A DNA stretch of 64,000 nt. Source: Drosophila persimilis. Its lineage: Eukaryota > Arthropoda > Insecta > Diptera > Drosophilidae. The translations under genes were made by a program, and so were the position numbers. Every line of letters starts with the position of its first letter. Position 1 is the stretch's first letter. The notes beneath the pieces were generated by a model. It did no database searches. It saw nothing but the letters and a program-made list of their open reading frames with translations, and had not been told where the DNA came from. Shown here in pieces: positions 39,040-48,760 of this stretch. The stretch covers positions 1,240,001-1,304,000 of the forward strand of contig NW_020825340.1 of NCBI RefSeq assembly GCF_003286085.1, read 5' to 3'.

Positions 39040-42000
39040 CCCTTGGGCACTGTGGCTTGCTCCTTGAAGACGGCCCCGAATGAGAGTTACAGCTAACCTT
39101 TAAGCTTTTCCCTGATGTAAGAGCTTTTTTCATTGTAAGATATTCCACCCTTGAGATTCGTCCTCGCAATCTTTGTGGGCCATCAAGGACTGGCATCCGG
39201 CAGTGGATTTCAATTGAAACTAAAGCACATGCGGGCATGACCTCTGACCTGCACCTGTACTTGGCCCCCAAGTGGCGCCACCATCCCATCCCCATCCCCA
39301 TCCCCTTCTCAGCCACCATCAGGTGTCCTTGGAATATTCAAATTCAACCTCAATGACAATGTGGCACTGCCGCTGCCGCCGCCGCTGCCGCATGCGGGGG
39401 CCCAATTTTCATTATCTACAGACAGATAGAGCGGGGCAGGTGGCGGGCGGAGGCGGGGGTTAGAGGTTGGAACGGAACTGGGAAGTTACCTGCCCATTGA
39501 GGGGCCTCCCCCTGGGGTTGGGGGCCATGCCTGGCTGCCACAGAGCTGAAAATGGGAAAAACAAATGCGCACAAATGTCATAACTATATACTCGTATACC
39601 CCCAAACATATATACTCGTATCTACAGCTGGGGTCAACCCAATAGGGGCGACAGAAAGAAGAGGAAAAGGTGAAATGGAGAGATCAGCCGTGGGGGTTTA
39701 AGGGATAAAGGGATACATTTCAATCGAATATTGAACCGAGCATCGGCAGAACTTACCCGACTTTGGCGGTACAGAGGTCATGTGTGCTATTATTGTGACC
39801 TCTGCTGTATGCAGATATACTCGTACTCATGTGGATCAACTCGTGTGCATATGTGCCTAGGCATTTGGGAGCTTTATCAGCACGCTTCGTTGGCTCTCCT
39901 CCCGCGCCTTCGTGCTGGTGGGCGGGGGGGTGGGCGGTGGGAGTCATGGGCATAATTATAATCACAAGTGGGTTTATTTTTTAAGTGCCCAAAGAGCCGC
40001 TTTGCCTGTGCCCTCCCCGACTCCACTCGACTGATAAATAAGTTTGGTTCGGGCTCTGCCTCTCCAGCCGCCACCATTCATGGGACCACGCCATGCCACG
40101 CCACGCACTTTCTGGTTTTTTTTTTGTTCCTTTGGGGGGGCAACTCGTATAAACAAATAAAAACGTAGAAACGTAGAAAAGTGTACAACAAATTGTTGAT
40201 TCTTCTTTTTGATAAGATTTACGAGTACGTAAATTTATTTTTTAGTCGCGTCTGGCGAGGGTTTCTGATTGTTTTGCGGCGATTGTAGTTGTAGGAAGTT
40301 GTTTCTGCTTGAAATTCAGATCATCTGAAAGAATTGTCCAGTTCCAGCATTAATTCTTGACTTTGGAGATGTATTTTTGCTCAAGGAGATCGTTTATATC
40401 TCTGATCCTAATGATATCCCCAATGATCCCTTTTCTCCAAGAGACTTTGGATATTTCATGTTGAGTTCTTCCTTGAATAATAAATCAAATGCTTTTTTTT
40501 TTTTAATATTTGCGCAAAGGATGAACGGAGTGTCTTTCGCTCCTGTGTATTATCAGAATATATTAACAACATTGACCGACACCAAATGGTGGCCAACAGT
40601 ACCTTATAAGAAACGTGGAAATCGTAGTCCAAGGGGCTGTGTCATGAGATCGGATCAGGAGCGGGACCAGGAACAGGGACTGCTCTTAAAGCAGCCAGCT
40701 GGCCTGTCCGCACACGCACTGGCGGATCCTTTGCTCGAGGTTGCGCGCAGAGTTGATCAGCTCCTGGCAGAGGTACTCCCTGGGCGGGCAGCCCGCGCAG
40801 GCGTTGCCACCGGGTCCGCAGGAGCAGCATGAATGCGGTGGCTTCTTGGTGGTTGTTGTCGGCTTGGTGGCTTCTGTAGTCCTGCGAGTGGTTGTTGTCG
40901 TAGGCCTGGTGGCTTTCGTAGTACGCTTTGTGGTTGTTGGCTTGCGAGTTGTTGTTGGCTTGCGAGTTGTTGTTGGCTTGGGCGTTGTTGGCTTGGGAGT
41001 TGTTGGCTTGGGAGTTGTTGGCTTGGGAGTTGTTGGCTTGGGCGTTGTTGGCTTGGGAGTTGTTGGCTTGGGAGTTGTTGGCTTGGGAGTTGTTGGCTTG
41101 GGCGTTGTTGGCTTGGGAGTTGTTGTGCATGGCTCTGGTGTTGTTGTTTCTGTGCATGGCTCTGGTGTTGTTGTTGTTTCTGTGCATGGCTCTGGTGTTG
41201 TTGTTGTTTCTGTGCATGGCTCTGGTGTTGTTGTTGTTTCTGTGCATGGCTTTGGTGTTGTCGTGCACGGCTTTGGTGTTGTTGTTGTTTCTGTGCATGG
41301 CTTTGGTGTTGTTGTGCATGGCTCTGGTGTTGTTGTTGTTTCTGTGCATGGCTCGGGTGTTGTTGTTGGTTCCGTGCATCCACACGCCAATCCAGTGGCC
41401 AGATCGGCCAAGCTGATGAGCAGGATGCTCGCTGTAAAATGAAAGGAAGATTAAAGTCGAACTCCGAACCGATCCCCAGGATAGGGATCGACACTACCCA
41501 CCAATGGCGCATGCAACGGTGGTCTTCATGTCGGTAACTCTTTCGTGAATTGGATGAACTTCTTCCGAAGATGTTAAGCCACAAACTGATGCCTTTCTTG
41601 GGGCAGGCTTGCGCTTTTATAGGCGCCTTCCACCGTCCAGCATGGGGGTCCACGTATAATTTCAGTGCCGTTTACACAGCAACTTTATAAAAATGGATCA
41701 AAAACCATTTGTCTCTAGAGCAAATAAACCCGAACTCCGTCTAAAAAGCCTAAACGGCGGCGGTTAAGGCTAAGAATAGCGAAACGTGCCGGCATTTCGC
41801 TGGCTGGATCGCTGGGTGTGTGTCGGGCGCGTGTGTCGCCCAAGTTCAAGGTTCTTTCCTGGCCATGCATGGGGTGCATGGGGTGCTTGGAAAGTGGCAT
41901 CCCAATCCGCGCCCTAGATGCCAGGTGGCAACGCTTCTGGCGGGAAACAGCGTGCTGCCACGTCGATTAATGCTTCGATAACTAAATCGTTCTATTATAT

Positions 42001-45000
42001 CATTCACATTCCTCAGTAACGATTCCACACAGATCTTCGACATAGATTCATTATTACAAGATCCACTGGTCCTTCAGTTTCGAGATATTTTAATCTACGC
42101 TAAGAACCCCAGCCCCAGCCCCTGCCCTTGCCCTTGCCCTTGCCTTCGTCACTCTCCGATTTCTTTGTTTGAATTTGTAGCCGAATCTCCACGCGAATCT
42201 TGAGCACTCGAGAGAGTGCCACCCTTTGGGCATTTGAGGCGAGTCACTTGGGGCATCTGGTTCGCGATCGGTTCGGTTCGCTTCGGTTCGGTTCAGTTGG
42301 GGTTTGGAACTGTGGCTCAGTGCTCTGTTGTGTGCTTTGTGTTTGCAGGACGCAAGATGACCAAAGCAATGTAACCAAACCAAAAAATGAAAGAAACTCT
42401 AAGCTCAAAGGTGCCAACAACACGAATAGTGGGAGTAACATTCGATTCCGTATCGGAATCAAAGTCAAAGCTAAAGAGTGGTTCGGTCCAAGGGGCAACA
42501 ACTACTGCAACAGCAACGGCAACAGCAACAGCAACAGCAACAGGGCCACCGTCACCGCCCTCCTCCTATGTGATTAAATGTCTATTGAAAACGGCGCGTT
42601 TTATGTGGCAAGTGACAACAATACCCGCCAAAATCGGTGATACCCTGGGCACCCTGTACCGCTATGCGCAGGACTCTGTCGACACCTTTCTCTGCGTAGC
42701 TGGGTGAGAGTCCACACAACAGAACAGAACACTCTGAACAATGAACCCCCTACCCCCCCCCCCAAGGGATCCACAAAACTAATTGAAAATCTCTCTCTTG
42801 TGTCCTTACAGCAAGGCCCGTCGCAAAGAACGCGATGGCGATCAAAATTCAACAGACACCAAACTGTATTTGGAGGAGAGTGTCCTAGAACGTAAATTAC
42901 CTGAAGCTGATCTCAAAGCCTTGGTGGATCTACCCGCAGGCTTGGACTACAATGAATGGCTGGCGTCACACAGTAAGTACTCCACCCCCGTCCGTATATA
43001 CTATTCATTACTCAGTATTCATTATTCATCATTCAAGCAACGGCTCGGCTCGCTGGCTTTAGTGTTCGTTTTTATTCACGTGATTTTTACCCTAGCAGAG
43101 AAATAGCCACCCACTAAGCATCTTGGAATTGATTCTCCCCTACTTCATAGGAGACCATGGCTTATGGTGTCCTCTTTTCATATGGTTTAAGTACGCGACG
43201 AGGAGAAGATTCGTTGCGGAGGTTTAAGTATGCTCCGAAGGTGGGAAGGAATCGGGAGGCTTTAAGTATGCTCCGAAGGTGGGAAGGAATCGGGAGGCTT
43301 TAAGTATGCTCCGAAGGTTGGAAGGAAGGAAGGAGAAGCAGACGAGTGAGATTCTACCTTTTCAAAACATGGCTGTGGTGGACTCATGGGCTTTCCGAGT
43401 AGGACTGCGATTATAAACTGAGCTCTGGCAGATAAATGCCACTTCAGGAACAGATCCTAATCTCGTTCCGAGCCGATGAGCGTTCAATGGCCCTGGTGGT
43501 GTCTCAATTTCTGATAGTTGCACTTTTCCTGATGCGCAACGCATACGCATTTGACTCTTTGTCTGGCATTCTTTGTCCATAGCACCAATCAGCACTTTCG
43601 GATGAGCGGCATATTCAATATTTGGTCTGGATTCGAATACGAGACAAAGAAACGAAGCGCAACAAGCGCCTACAAGTAGATCGGAGATGTGTGGATAGTT
43701 GAGATCCATATAAAGGAGGAGTTCAACCACAAACAGCGTGAGACGAGAATTTCCAGGATTGTTTTTCGAATGATTTGCCTTGATTTCTATGGAATTTCTT
43801 TTCAAAAAGGGTATCTAGCAAGTGTTCAAGCCCCGCAGCTGCAAAGTTTGCAATCTTTTGTTGTTTTCGAATTGGCTTTGATTTATTCACGTCTACCATT
43901 TGGCATTTGGCTGCGCTATTAGGCGGCTATTGTTGCCCCAGCTTTATCGTGTGATTTATAAATGAGTTTAACGAGCCACAGTCCCACAGTCCCACAGCCA
44001 GAGGCACAGGCACAGCCGTAGCCAGAGCGCGTCAGCTGCTGGGCAAAAGTTTGATAGCCGCCATCTAATCGCCATTCAGTAGCGTTTTCGGACCTTGGCC
44101 GTCGGCAGAGATGGGGAGGGGGTGGTACGGGAGTGCAGCGATAGAGGCCTCCTATCGATCGCTGCGCATTGAACCTGAAGCCAGTCTGTGGCCGATAGCA
44201 AGATCTGTTTGGAGATCTGGGAGACCGCAGGACAGAAAATAGCCCTTGGGTGCTCTCCATTTGACCTGTGTTTCCCGTTGGGCGATTGTTCTGCCACAGA
44301 AGGACGCCTCAATGGATTACACGGAATCCACGAAGACTCTTTGAACCCCTCTATCTGTCGCTCTGTATGAATAAATAATTAAGTATCTAATCTGTTGTCC
44401 CCCTGCTGTGAGTCACATATTAATTAACTCTACAGCCGCCACCCGCAGGGAAGGAGGAGCAGCCTTATTTGTTTGCCTTTGCCATTGAACGCGAATCGAT
44501 ATTTGAGAAATTACATCATCCTGTAAATAATCTCTTTTTTTGTTTGCTGCCTGCTGCTGCTGCTGCTGGGTGGGCAAATTACACGGTTCTTTGTTGCCAG
44601 CAAAATGAGGCGGCTAATTGGCAATGTGTCAGCAAATTGTAGCTTCCACAAACACCCGAAGGCACCCACCAGCACCACACTCATCCCTCCACTGCCTTCA
44701 TTCATGCCATAATCATTCTCCATTCATTCTTTCATTCTGCACTTATCCTTCATTCATTCAGTCATTCTTTCATCCATCTATCCTCCATATCCCCACGCTC
44801 GATGATGTCTTTATTGTGGAACGATTTCTGCAGAGAAAAATAAACAGCTTTGAAGCTTTGGCTTGCCTTGACGATCAATCATCGCTATGATATACCCTCT
44901 CCCAGGGTATATATAGGGTATTGGCAACGCATCAAAGGCCAAAGGGGTTCTGTCGTGGGCGCTGGATCTCAGGGTCAGGGTCAGGGTCAGGGTCAGAGTG

Positions 45001-46901
45001 AGGGGGTGTCCACTGCAAGTTCATATCCACATCCACTATTCGAAAGATTGCTGACTTTACAGAGACTGCCCTGCCTCTGCCTCTGCGCCTGCCCCTGCCA
45101 CAAGCGCTTATCTTGCAGCACATAATTTGTGTTTGTTCTGCCTCTGTGCCGCTGTGCCTCTGGCCATTTCATAATGCAACAACTCGGAATGACGTAATGC
45201 CTGCCCTGCCAGTTGTGCAAATATTGGACTTGGCATTGACCTCACTGGGGAGACCTCCTTCGATGTCACCGCCAAAGCAGTGAAAGAAACTCCGACTAAG
45301 AACTGCTTGGAGTACGTCCTCTCTACCGTTAATGATAAGAGATATTACTACAGTACTTTAGGCACTATCTGTGGGCCTTCCATCGCTGAAATTTAGGGAG
45401 TTGTGAAACTCTAGCTATATCTAGTGCTCCCGACTCCTCTTTTGTGCAGGGAAGATACCCTTCCCCAAGATTCCTTTCACATAATCATACCTCATATTAA
45501 GGATAACCTTTTCTAGTCTGCCAAATCCATAATCTCACTCTCTCTCTCTCGTTCTCTCTTGCAGCCCTGGCTCTCTTCGAGCATGTAAATCTGGTATATG
45601 GAACTATTAGTGAATTTTGTACACAATCCGGTTGCGCAGACATGACTGGACCTGGCAACAGGTAAGCCTTCAACACCCCTTCGTGATTGAATGGAAAACT
45701 AATACGGCTTTTATCTCCGAACAGAACGTACTTATGGTTCGACGAGAAGGGCAAGAAGACGCGCGTGGCGGCGCCCCAGTACATCGACTACGTGATGACG
45801 TTCACGCAGAAGACGGTCAGCGATGAGTCGATATTCCCAACCAAATACGCGAACGAGTTCCCCGGCTCGTTCGAGTCGATCGCGCGGAAGATCCTACGCT
45901 TGCAATTCCATGTGATAGCGCATCTGTATGCGGCGCATTTCCGAGAAATCGCGCTGCTCGGCTTGCACACCCATCTAAATCTGACCTTTGCGCACCTCAC
46001 CGCTCTGCATCGGCGCTTCAACCTGATCGACGAGAAGGAGACGGATGTGCTGCGCGATCTGGAGGTTGCATTGCGCCTAACCGACGACACCAGCGGCCAG
46101 GATTCGTCCTCGTCGGTGCACGAGCACTCCTCCTCCTCATCCTCGCCGCCAGTCGTCGCAGCCACAGCAACAGCCGCTGGTGCCTCCGGCTGCACCGATC
46201 AGCATCAGCAGCATCAACATCAGCAGCAGCACAACAATAGCAGCAGCACCAGCAACAGCACCTCCCCCGCGGAGGCGCTGCACGTCAATTCACAAAGCAA
46301 CAGCCACAGCAACAGCAGCAACAGCCACACCACAACCGCCTCGGCGTCAGCCTCCCTCATCGACGGGGACTCTGCGGCGCCGCCCATCTGCACCCAGCCG
46401 GAGGCGGGAGCGGGCTGCAAGCCGGCCGGCAGCGGTGGCCTGCTGGGCGGCATACTGGGCGACCTGACCAGCGGCGAATTCGGTGATACTACGCGGTACT
46501 GCACCTCGGCGGTTCCACAGGCGGCGGCGTCGTCGTCAGCGTCTGCGGCGGGACCAGGAGCGGACGGCGCTGCCTCAGCGGCCCTGAACAATGGCGCGGG
46601 CGCACTACATTTAAACTTTAGCAACAATAATAACAATAACCACAATCTGAACCACTTGAACCATCACCACCACCATCACCACCACCAGCACCATCACCAG
46701 CACCACCCACACGGGCATCACGGCCACCAGGGCCACCAAGGCCACCAGGGGCATCATCAGGCGCCGGCGTCCACAACTGTGCCGCACAGTGGCCTCATAC
46801 AGTGCAATGCGGCGGGCGCTGTGGGTGCGTCCGCAGGCGGTGGTGGCAATGCGGTGAGTGCCGCCACCGGGGGTGCCACATCCGCGTCCTCAACGGCATA
46901 G
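9196..46901 (+). CDS. Mob2: MOB kinase activator 2 (whole coding span)
   Basis: Mob2 binds and activates the NDR-family kinase Tricornered and shapes wing hairs, neuromuscular junctions and photoreceptors. Shared 3' exons: 42812-42972, 45565-45661 and 45725-46901. At least four alternative first coding exons end at 9200, 12681, 26946 and 42703, each with two bases left over so that all join in frame to KARRKERDGDQN. With the 12.3-kb exon the protein has 606 residues. The MOB domain (LPAGLDYNEWLASHTLALFE to the RRFNLIDEKE helix) carries the Cys2His2 zinc site: Cys residues in SEFCTQSGCADM and His residues in HVIAHLYAAHF. The tail after the MOB domain is about 280 residues, rich in Ser, Gln, Ala, Gly and His, including a run of roughly twenty His with few breaks; this tail is fly-specific. 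The gene looks whole, and its first intron spans more than 33 kb for the distal form. Confidence 0.96.
9201..12220 (+). other. Mob2 intron between exons 1 and 2
   Basis: About 3 kb of non-coding DNA. It contains GT-rich and CA-rich patches, an A-rich run at 11150-11175 and short degenerate inverted pieces, but no reading frame with plausible codon use, no RNA gene I recognise and no transposon termini. Confidence 0.5.
12221..12295 (+). promoter_or_regulatory. Initiator and leader of Mob2 alternative exon 2
   Basis: A TCAGTT initiator with its A at 12221 lies 75 bases before the ATG at 12296, in a GC-rich setting. No TATA box is present about 30 bases upstream. This would give a short unspliced leader. 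Confidence 0.4.
12296..12681 (+). CDS. Mob2: Mob2 alternative first exon 2
   Basis: It encodes 128 residues plus two bases before a GTAAGA donor. The start MNWAISNLTGGNRVSRAI and the end VEETVTCFCR match the isoform I recall as the reference fly Mob2 protein. The middle is Ser/Thr/Pro-rich, then Gly-rich (a run of Gly and Ala near residues 95-115). Splicing to 42812 gives CFCRKARRKE. No known domain; the segment may give isoform-specific localisation. Confidence 0.93.
12682..14912 (+). other. Mob2 intron, simple repeats
   Basis: No gene seen. It contains TCTC tracts (13255-13310), a TG tract at about 13313-13330, an AC tract (13721-13738) and a CAG/CAA-rich patch (13855-13970) that is open in frame but has no conserved sequence around it. 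Confidence 0.5.
14915..15133. mobile_element. MITE with 12-bp terminal inverted repeats and TA target duplication
   Basis: A 219-base non-coding element begins GCCCTCGCTTAG and ends with the exact inverse, CTAAGCGAGGGC, with a TA dinucleotide on each side (14913-14914 and 15134-15135). TA duplication and these ends point to the Tc1/mariner-pogo superfamily; the inner phrase with TTACGTTCC after the first end resembles Tigger/pogo-type short elements. It is too small to code for a transposase, so it would have been moved in trans. Confidence 0.75.
15136..17180 (+). other. Mob2 intron
   Basis: Non-coding. It holds a TG tract (15973-15994), CT-rich and GA-rich tracts (16150-16190, 16838-16858, 16960-16984) and mixed unique sequence. 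GA tracts near the right end may bind GAGA factor beside the candidate promoter that follows. No gene or transposon end is seen. Confidence 0.45.
17181..17423 (+). promoter_or_regulatory. Candidate paused promoter and non-coding Mob2 leader exon
   Basis: A TCAGT initiator (A at 17211) is followed 14 bases later by GCGGTCG, which fits the pause-button consensus KCGRWCG, and GA tracts lie a few hundred bases upstream. The transcript would reach a GTAAGC donor at 17424. This is the phase-free pattern of a 5' UTR exon; a plausible partner is the acceptor at 42347, which precedes the fourth Mob2 coding exon. Inference from motifs only. Confidence 0.4.
17424..25237 (+). other. Mob2 intron, low-complexity rich
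   Basis: Nearly 8 kb with no supported gene. It contains CAG/CAA patches (17790-17830), T-rich runs (18090-18130, 18366-18390), an AC tract (18976-18990), purine tracts of GAGACGGAG units (19120-19185), CT tracts (19240-19265) and G/C homopolymers near 23110. Several frames longer than 100 codons come from these biased tracts and show no conserved protein features. Confidence 0.45.
21470..21655 (+). repeat. Degenerate tandem array with a GTACAC core
   Basis: The phrase GGAGTACACYGTGGCKTA, or a near variant, recurs about five times (near 21478, 21510, 21558, 21592 and 21634), separated by GA-rich linkers of uneven length. It looks like an old minisatellite built around a GA tract within a Mob2 intron. 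Confidence 0.6.
25238..25478 (+). repeat. Two-copy tandem duplication, ~124 bp, carrying TATCGATA boxes
   Basis: Copies start at about 25239 and 25363. Shared phrases include TATCGATAACA, TGGCGATTGTTTATAGGGGCC, TCTCTTATGG, ATGAAAGGTCT and GATCCTAG. Each copy begins with TATCGATA, the DREF-binding DRE sequence, and has a second ATCGAT about 25 bases on. Copies differ by several substitutions and short indels. Confidence 0.75.
25479..26032 (+). promoter_or_regulatory. Region upstream of Mob2 alternative exon 3
   Basis: It holds an AC tract (25692-25720) and an A-rich stretch (25840-26020) that looks like a fly 5' leader. A GTAAGT donor at 25908 could end a non-coding exon, while read-through enters the coding exon at 26033. 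No clear TATA or initiator stands out. Confidence 0.35.
26033..26946 (+). CDS. Mob2: Mob2 alternative first exon 3 (polyQ/Ala/Ser-rich)
   Basis: It encodes 304 residues plus two bases before a GTAAGT donor. Most is low complexity: Ala/Thr, Gln runs, Ser/Asn runs, a Lys cluster (KTKKKKE) and about ten near-continuous Gln before the end. The last ~45 residues are unique and unbiased (MSPTSQAPTRTSLFDSCHRK, then IRLIGGGPVAFLGGLVA), ending in a short hydrophobic segment that would sit just before the MOB region. Correct phase, donor and unbroken frame over 900 bases support coding use. It resembles no domain I know. Another ATG lies three bases after the first, so the exact start is unsettled. Confidence 0.85.
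26947..28602 (+). other. Mob2 intron
   Basis: Non-coding; AT-rich unique sequence with a short (ACCGAA)n-type patch at 28040-28065. No gene or transposon seen. Confidence 0.45.
28603..28765 (+). repeat. 36-bp minisatellite, about 4.5 units
   Basis: The unit contains AACACTGCCGAAGAGGAGTT followed by CCTTAGTGCAGATGGC. Copies are close to identical, the last shortened by a few bases. Because 36 is a multiple of three, frames stay open through it in both directions; the repeat is not evidence of coding. Confidence 0.85.
28766..40640 (+). other. Long Mob2 intron, no gene on either strand seen
   Basis: Almost 12 kb of non-coding DNA. Notable contents: an M1BP-like TGGTCACACTG at 29696 with ATCGAT boxes behind it, GA tracts (33451-33465, 33755-33777, 34555-34578), a run of twenty C (33030-33049), a Lys-type A-rich patch, CGACCGACGCC repeats (34361-34430), GTCAGC hexamers (35095-35165), a TGCGG pentamer array (37845-37885) and a TC tract of about 43 bases (38993-39035). 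A long minus-strand open frame at 34501-35172 is built from these biased tracts and has no conserved features. Confidence 0.45.
37845..37885 (+). repeat. (TGCGG)8 pentanucleotide array
   Basis: Eight uninterrupted TGCGG units; G-rich strand on plus. The last unit is followed by TGGGG. Confidence 0.9.
40686..41529 (-). CDS. Sgs3: Sgs3-type salivary glue mucin, nested in Mob2
   Basis: In gene order, exon 1 is 41529-41502 and exon 2 is 41431-40686; the intron splits the signal peptide, as in known Sgs3/7/8 genes. The product has 257 residues: a signal peptide (MKTTVACAIASILLISLADL), then a mucin region of CTETTTTPEP and TTPKP units that offers many O-glycosylation sites, a few TTTRKP/TTTKRT units, and a C-terminal Cys-rich module (about 48 residues, CCSCGPGGNACAGCPPREYL to QCVCGQASWLL). 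Glue proteins are stored in larval salivary glands and secreted to fix the puparium. A TATAAAAG box (complement of 41614-41621) lies 34 bases before a TCAGTT initiator (A at 41587). The gene lies antisense within the Mob2 transcription unit. It looks whole and differs clearly from the two copies at 53 and 61 kb. Confidence 0.9.
41614..41621 (-). promoter_or_regulatory. TATA box of the nested Sgs3 gene
   Basis: TATAAAAG on the minus strand, 34 bases upstream of a TCAGTT initiator whose A is at 41587. The same spacing is found in the other two glue genes of this window. Confidence 0.8.
41640..42347. other. Spacer upstream of the glue gene; end of Mob2 intron
   Basis: Contains the glue gene's upstream region and, at the right end, an acceptor TTTGCAG ending at 42348 that would open the exon carrying Mob2 alternative start 4. 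A GCCCTT hexamer patch lies near 42118-42145. No gene is seen. Confidence 0.4.
42387..42703 (+). CDS. Mob2: Mob2 alternative first exon 4 (proximal)
   Basis: It encodes 105 residues plus two bases before a GTGAGA donor, only 108 bases from the first shared exon. Contents: a Ser/Lys/Thr-rich start (MKETLSSKVPTTRIVGVTF), an Ala-Thr dipeptide run, then a unique amphipathic end (YVIKCLLKTARFMWQVTTI, then GDTLGTLYRYAQDSVDTFLC). The Cys/aromatic-rich end could pack on the membrane or the MOB fold, which is inference. An in-frame stop lies upstream of the ATG, and a splice acceptor at 42347 suggests the leader comes from distant non-coding exons. Confidence 0.85.
42812..42972 (+). CDS. Mob2: Mob2 shared exon A
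   Basis: First exon common to all Mob2 forms. It starts with one base completing the previous codon and reads KARRKERDGDQNSTDTKLYL, then on to GLDYNEWLASH, the entry to the MOB domain. It ends with one base left over at a GTAAGT donor. Confidence 0.97.
42973..45564 (+). other. Mob2 intron between shared exons A and B
   Basis: Non-coding. Contains the three-copy minisatellite listed separately, a GGGTCA hexamer run (about 44969-44996) and a TATACCCT/AGGGTATA inverted pair near 44892-44918. Ends in a strong CT tract before TTGCAG. Confidence 0.5.
43221..43335 (+). repeat. 38-39-bp minisatellite, three units
   Basis: Each unit contains GGTTTAAGTATGCTCCGAAGG or a one-base variant, followed by TGGGAAGGAATCGGG. 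The third unit decays into GGAAGGAA repeats. Confidence 0.85.
45565..45661 (+). CDS. Mob2: Mob2 shared exon B
   Basis: It encodes TLALFEHVNLVYGTISEFCT and the start of the zinc-site region (CADMTGPGN). Two bases are left over before a GTAAGC donor. Confidence 0.97.
45725..46901 (+). CDS. Mob2: Mob2 shared exon C (rest of MOB domain and tail)
   Basis: It carries most of the MOB fold (YLWFDEKGKKTRVAAPQYID, SDESIFPTKYANEFPGSFES, HVIAHLYAAHFREIALLG) and then a long unstructured tail with Ser/Gln runs, a conserved island (LIDGDSAAPPICTQPEAGAG to GEFGDTTRYCTSAVP) and a His-rich tract. The stop TAG is at 46899-46901. The conserved island inside an otherwise free tail suggests a binding motif. Confidence 0.97.
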
Positions 46902-48735
46902 GGAGCAGCAAAACGGCAAGCAGCAAAACAGCACCAGCGGCAGCAGCAGCAGCAGCAGCAGCGGCAGCGGCAGCCACAAAAACAACAACAAAAAACATTA
47001 GAAATACTAGAATTACGCAAAAATGTTATTTAATGTTACTTCTATGATCCTAAAGTTGAAAATATTGTAAAAATAATAAAAAAAAATCAAACAAAAAACC
47101 GAAAAAAAGAGAAAACAAAAAACGTAAACTCAAAGAAAGAGCCACAATTATGCAAACACAAACGAGAGAGAGAGAGAGAGAGAGAGAGATGTAGAGAGAG
47201 ATGAATATTGTGAGACATTATTATAAAGCCGCAAAGTGTTGGCATCCGTAGTTCCGTAAGCCGGGTAGCACGTTGATCTAGATATGTACGATATACCCTA
47301 CTGTATAGAAAGAGCTGCAAGCAAGCATAGTGTTTAGAGAGTTGTCGCAGTTGAGCCTCCTCGCTTCTGCTTCTGATAGTATTTTAGCCGTCAACCTACT
47401 TCTTCGAGTCGCAAAAACCAAACAAAAAAACAAAAAACAACAAGCCTTCAAGGCAGCAAAAAAGGGCGCCCCCCAGAGCCGCAAATAAACCTATTTAAAA
47501 ACGAGAGTCCAATGGAAAATGTATAAAAAGCCCGAAACGGAAAACGTACTATATCCAACTCCAAACCAAAACCAAAAATCCAAAAATCCATAACTTTTAA
47601 TGATGTTTCTCTGGATGCCTCTGATTTCCTAGATTCCGTAGGGGAATCATCCACCCGCTTAAGATAGACGATAGAAGGGAAAGGATTTTACAAGGACATA
47701 CACTGAATTTTAAATAATAATAGGCTCTCAACCCAAGTATTTAACCAATGTTCTAGAATGTTTAAGTATGCGTTAAATTGTTTGAAATTCTTTTCGCTAG
47801 AGAACTGAATTCGCATCGTGTGATAGAGTAGTGCACACTGCTCGTGGCAAATAGAGATTGTAATTCTTTCTGTCCCATCTGTTGATCGATTTTTCAAAAA
47901 TATACACATGCATATGTATGTACGAGTATGTCCGCGATTCTCCACCATTTTCCAACGAACGATGCAACATTTCTCTATGTACTTTAAACGACTTTACTGC
48001 TGATATCTGATCGGGAGGAAATAAATAAACACAAACAAAGTATGGCACGTATGTATTCCACACGTATGTATGTATCCACTTACATGCATTCCACTTAACG
48101 ACGCGAGCCGCAGAGCATGCACCAAAGATTCACCGTTCACCGTTCACCGACTCGGCGCGGCCGCCTACAAGTATGCACGAAATATTTTACCCAAAAACAC
48201 ACACACACACAAGCAGCTGATGATACTTGTATGTTGTATAGTATTGTGTTGTGTTGTGTTGTGTTGGTCGTCCCTTCCTGTCTCCCCACCCCCCACCCCA
48301 CCCACTACCATCCCCAACAAAGAACGAATGGCAATGTAAAACGATTACTTTACAAGAAAAACACAAATGTTCGGTATAGAATCTTAGAAGCTAAACAGAC
48401 ATAAGCGTGTTACTATGGTTCCACCTCTCCCGATGTAGATAACAACACACTCTCCACAGAAACTAAAAACTGTCCACTGAAATGACCACAAACTTTCGAT
48501 CTGTCGAACTCAAACACACACACACACACACACACAAACACACACACGCACTCACAGATGATGTACATGTATGTGAGTTATCAATAGAACACAGGTGCAA
48601 AAGCAGATGCAATGCACGGAAGGAACGAAAGCAAACGCAAACGCAAACGCAAAAGCAACCAAAAACGAATGCAAAAGCTAAAGAGAGCATAAAGGAAGAT
48701 AATAAAATATGTAAACTGTTATGTTCAATTTAAGC
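46902..48735 (+). other. Mob2 3' UTR and downstream spacer
   Basis: AT-rich sequence with AATAAA signals (for instance about 47075) and A-rich runs, a GA tract (47163-47190), CA tracts (48198-48212, 48513-48535) and a (GTGTT)n patch (48245-48265). The several candidate poly(A) signals suggest alternative 3' ends. No coding sequence is seen. Confidence 0.5.
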
Positions 48736-48760
48736 ACATTGTTTTACTGCTGATAAGACC

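Noticed and set aside
40741-41537. Long open frames on the plus strand over the glue gene (Val/Gly-rich and Cys/Trp/Leu-rich)
   Set aside because: They are antisense shadows of the mucin repeats; the minus-strand reading has the signal peptide, intron, TATA box and Cys-rich module.
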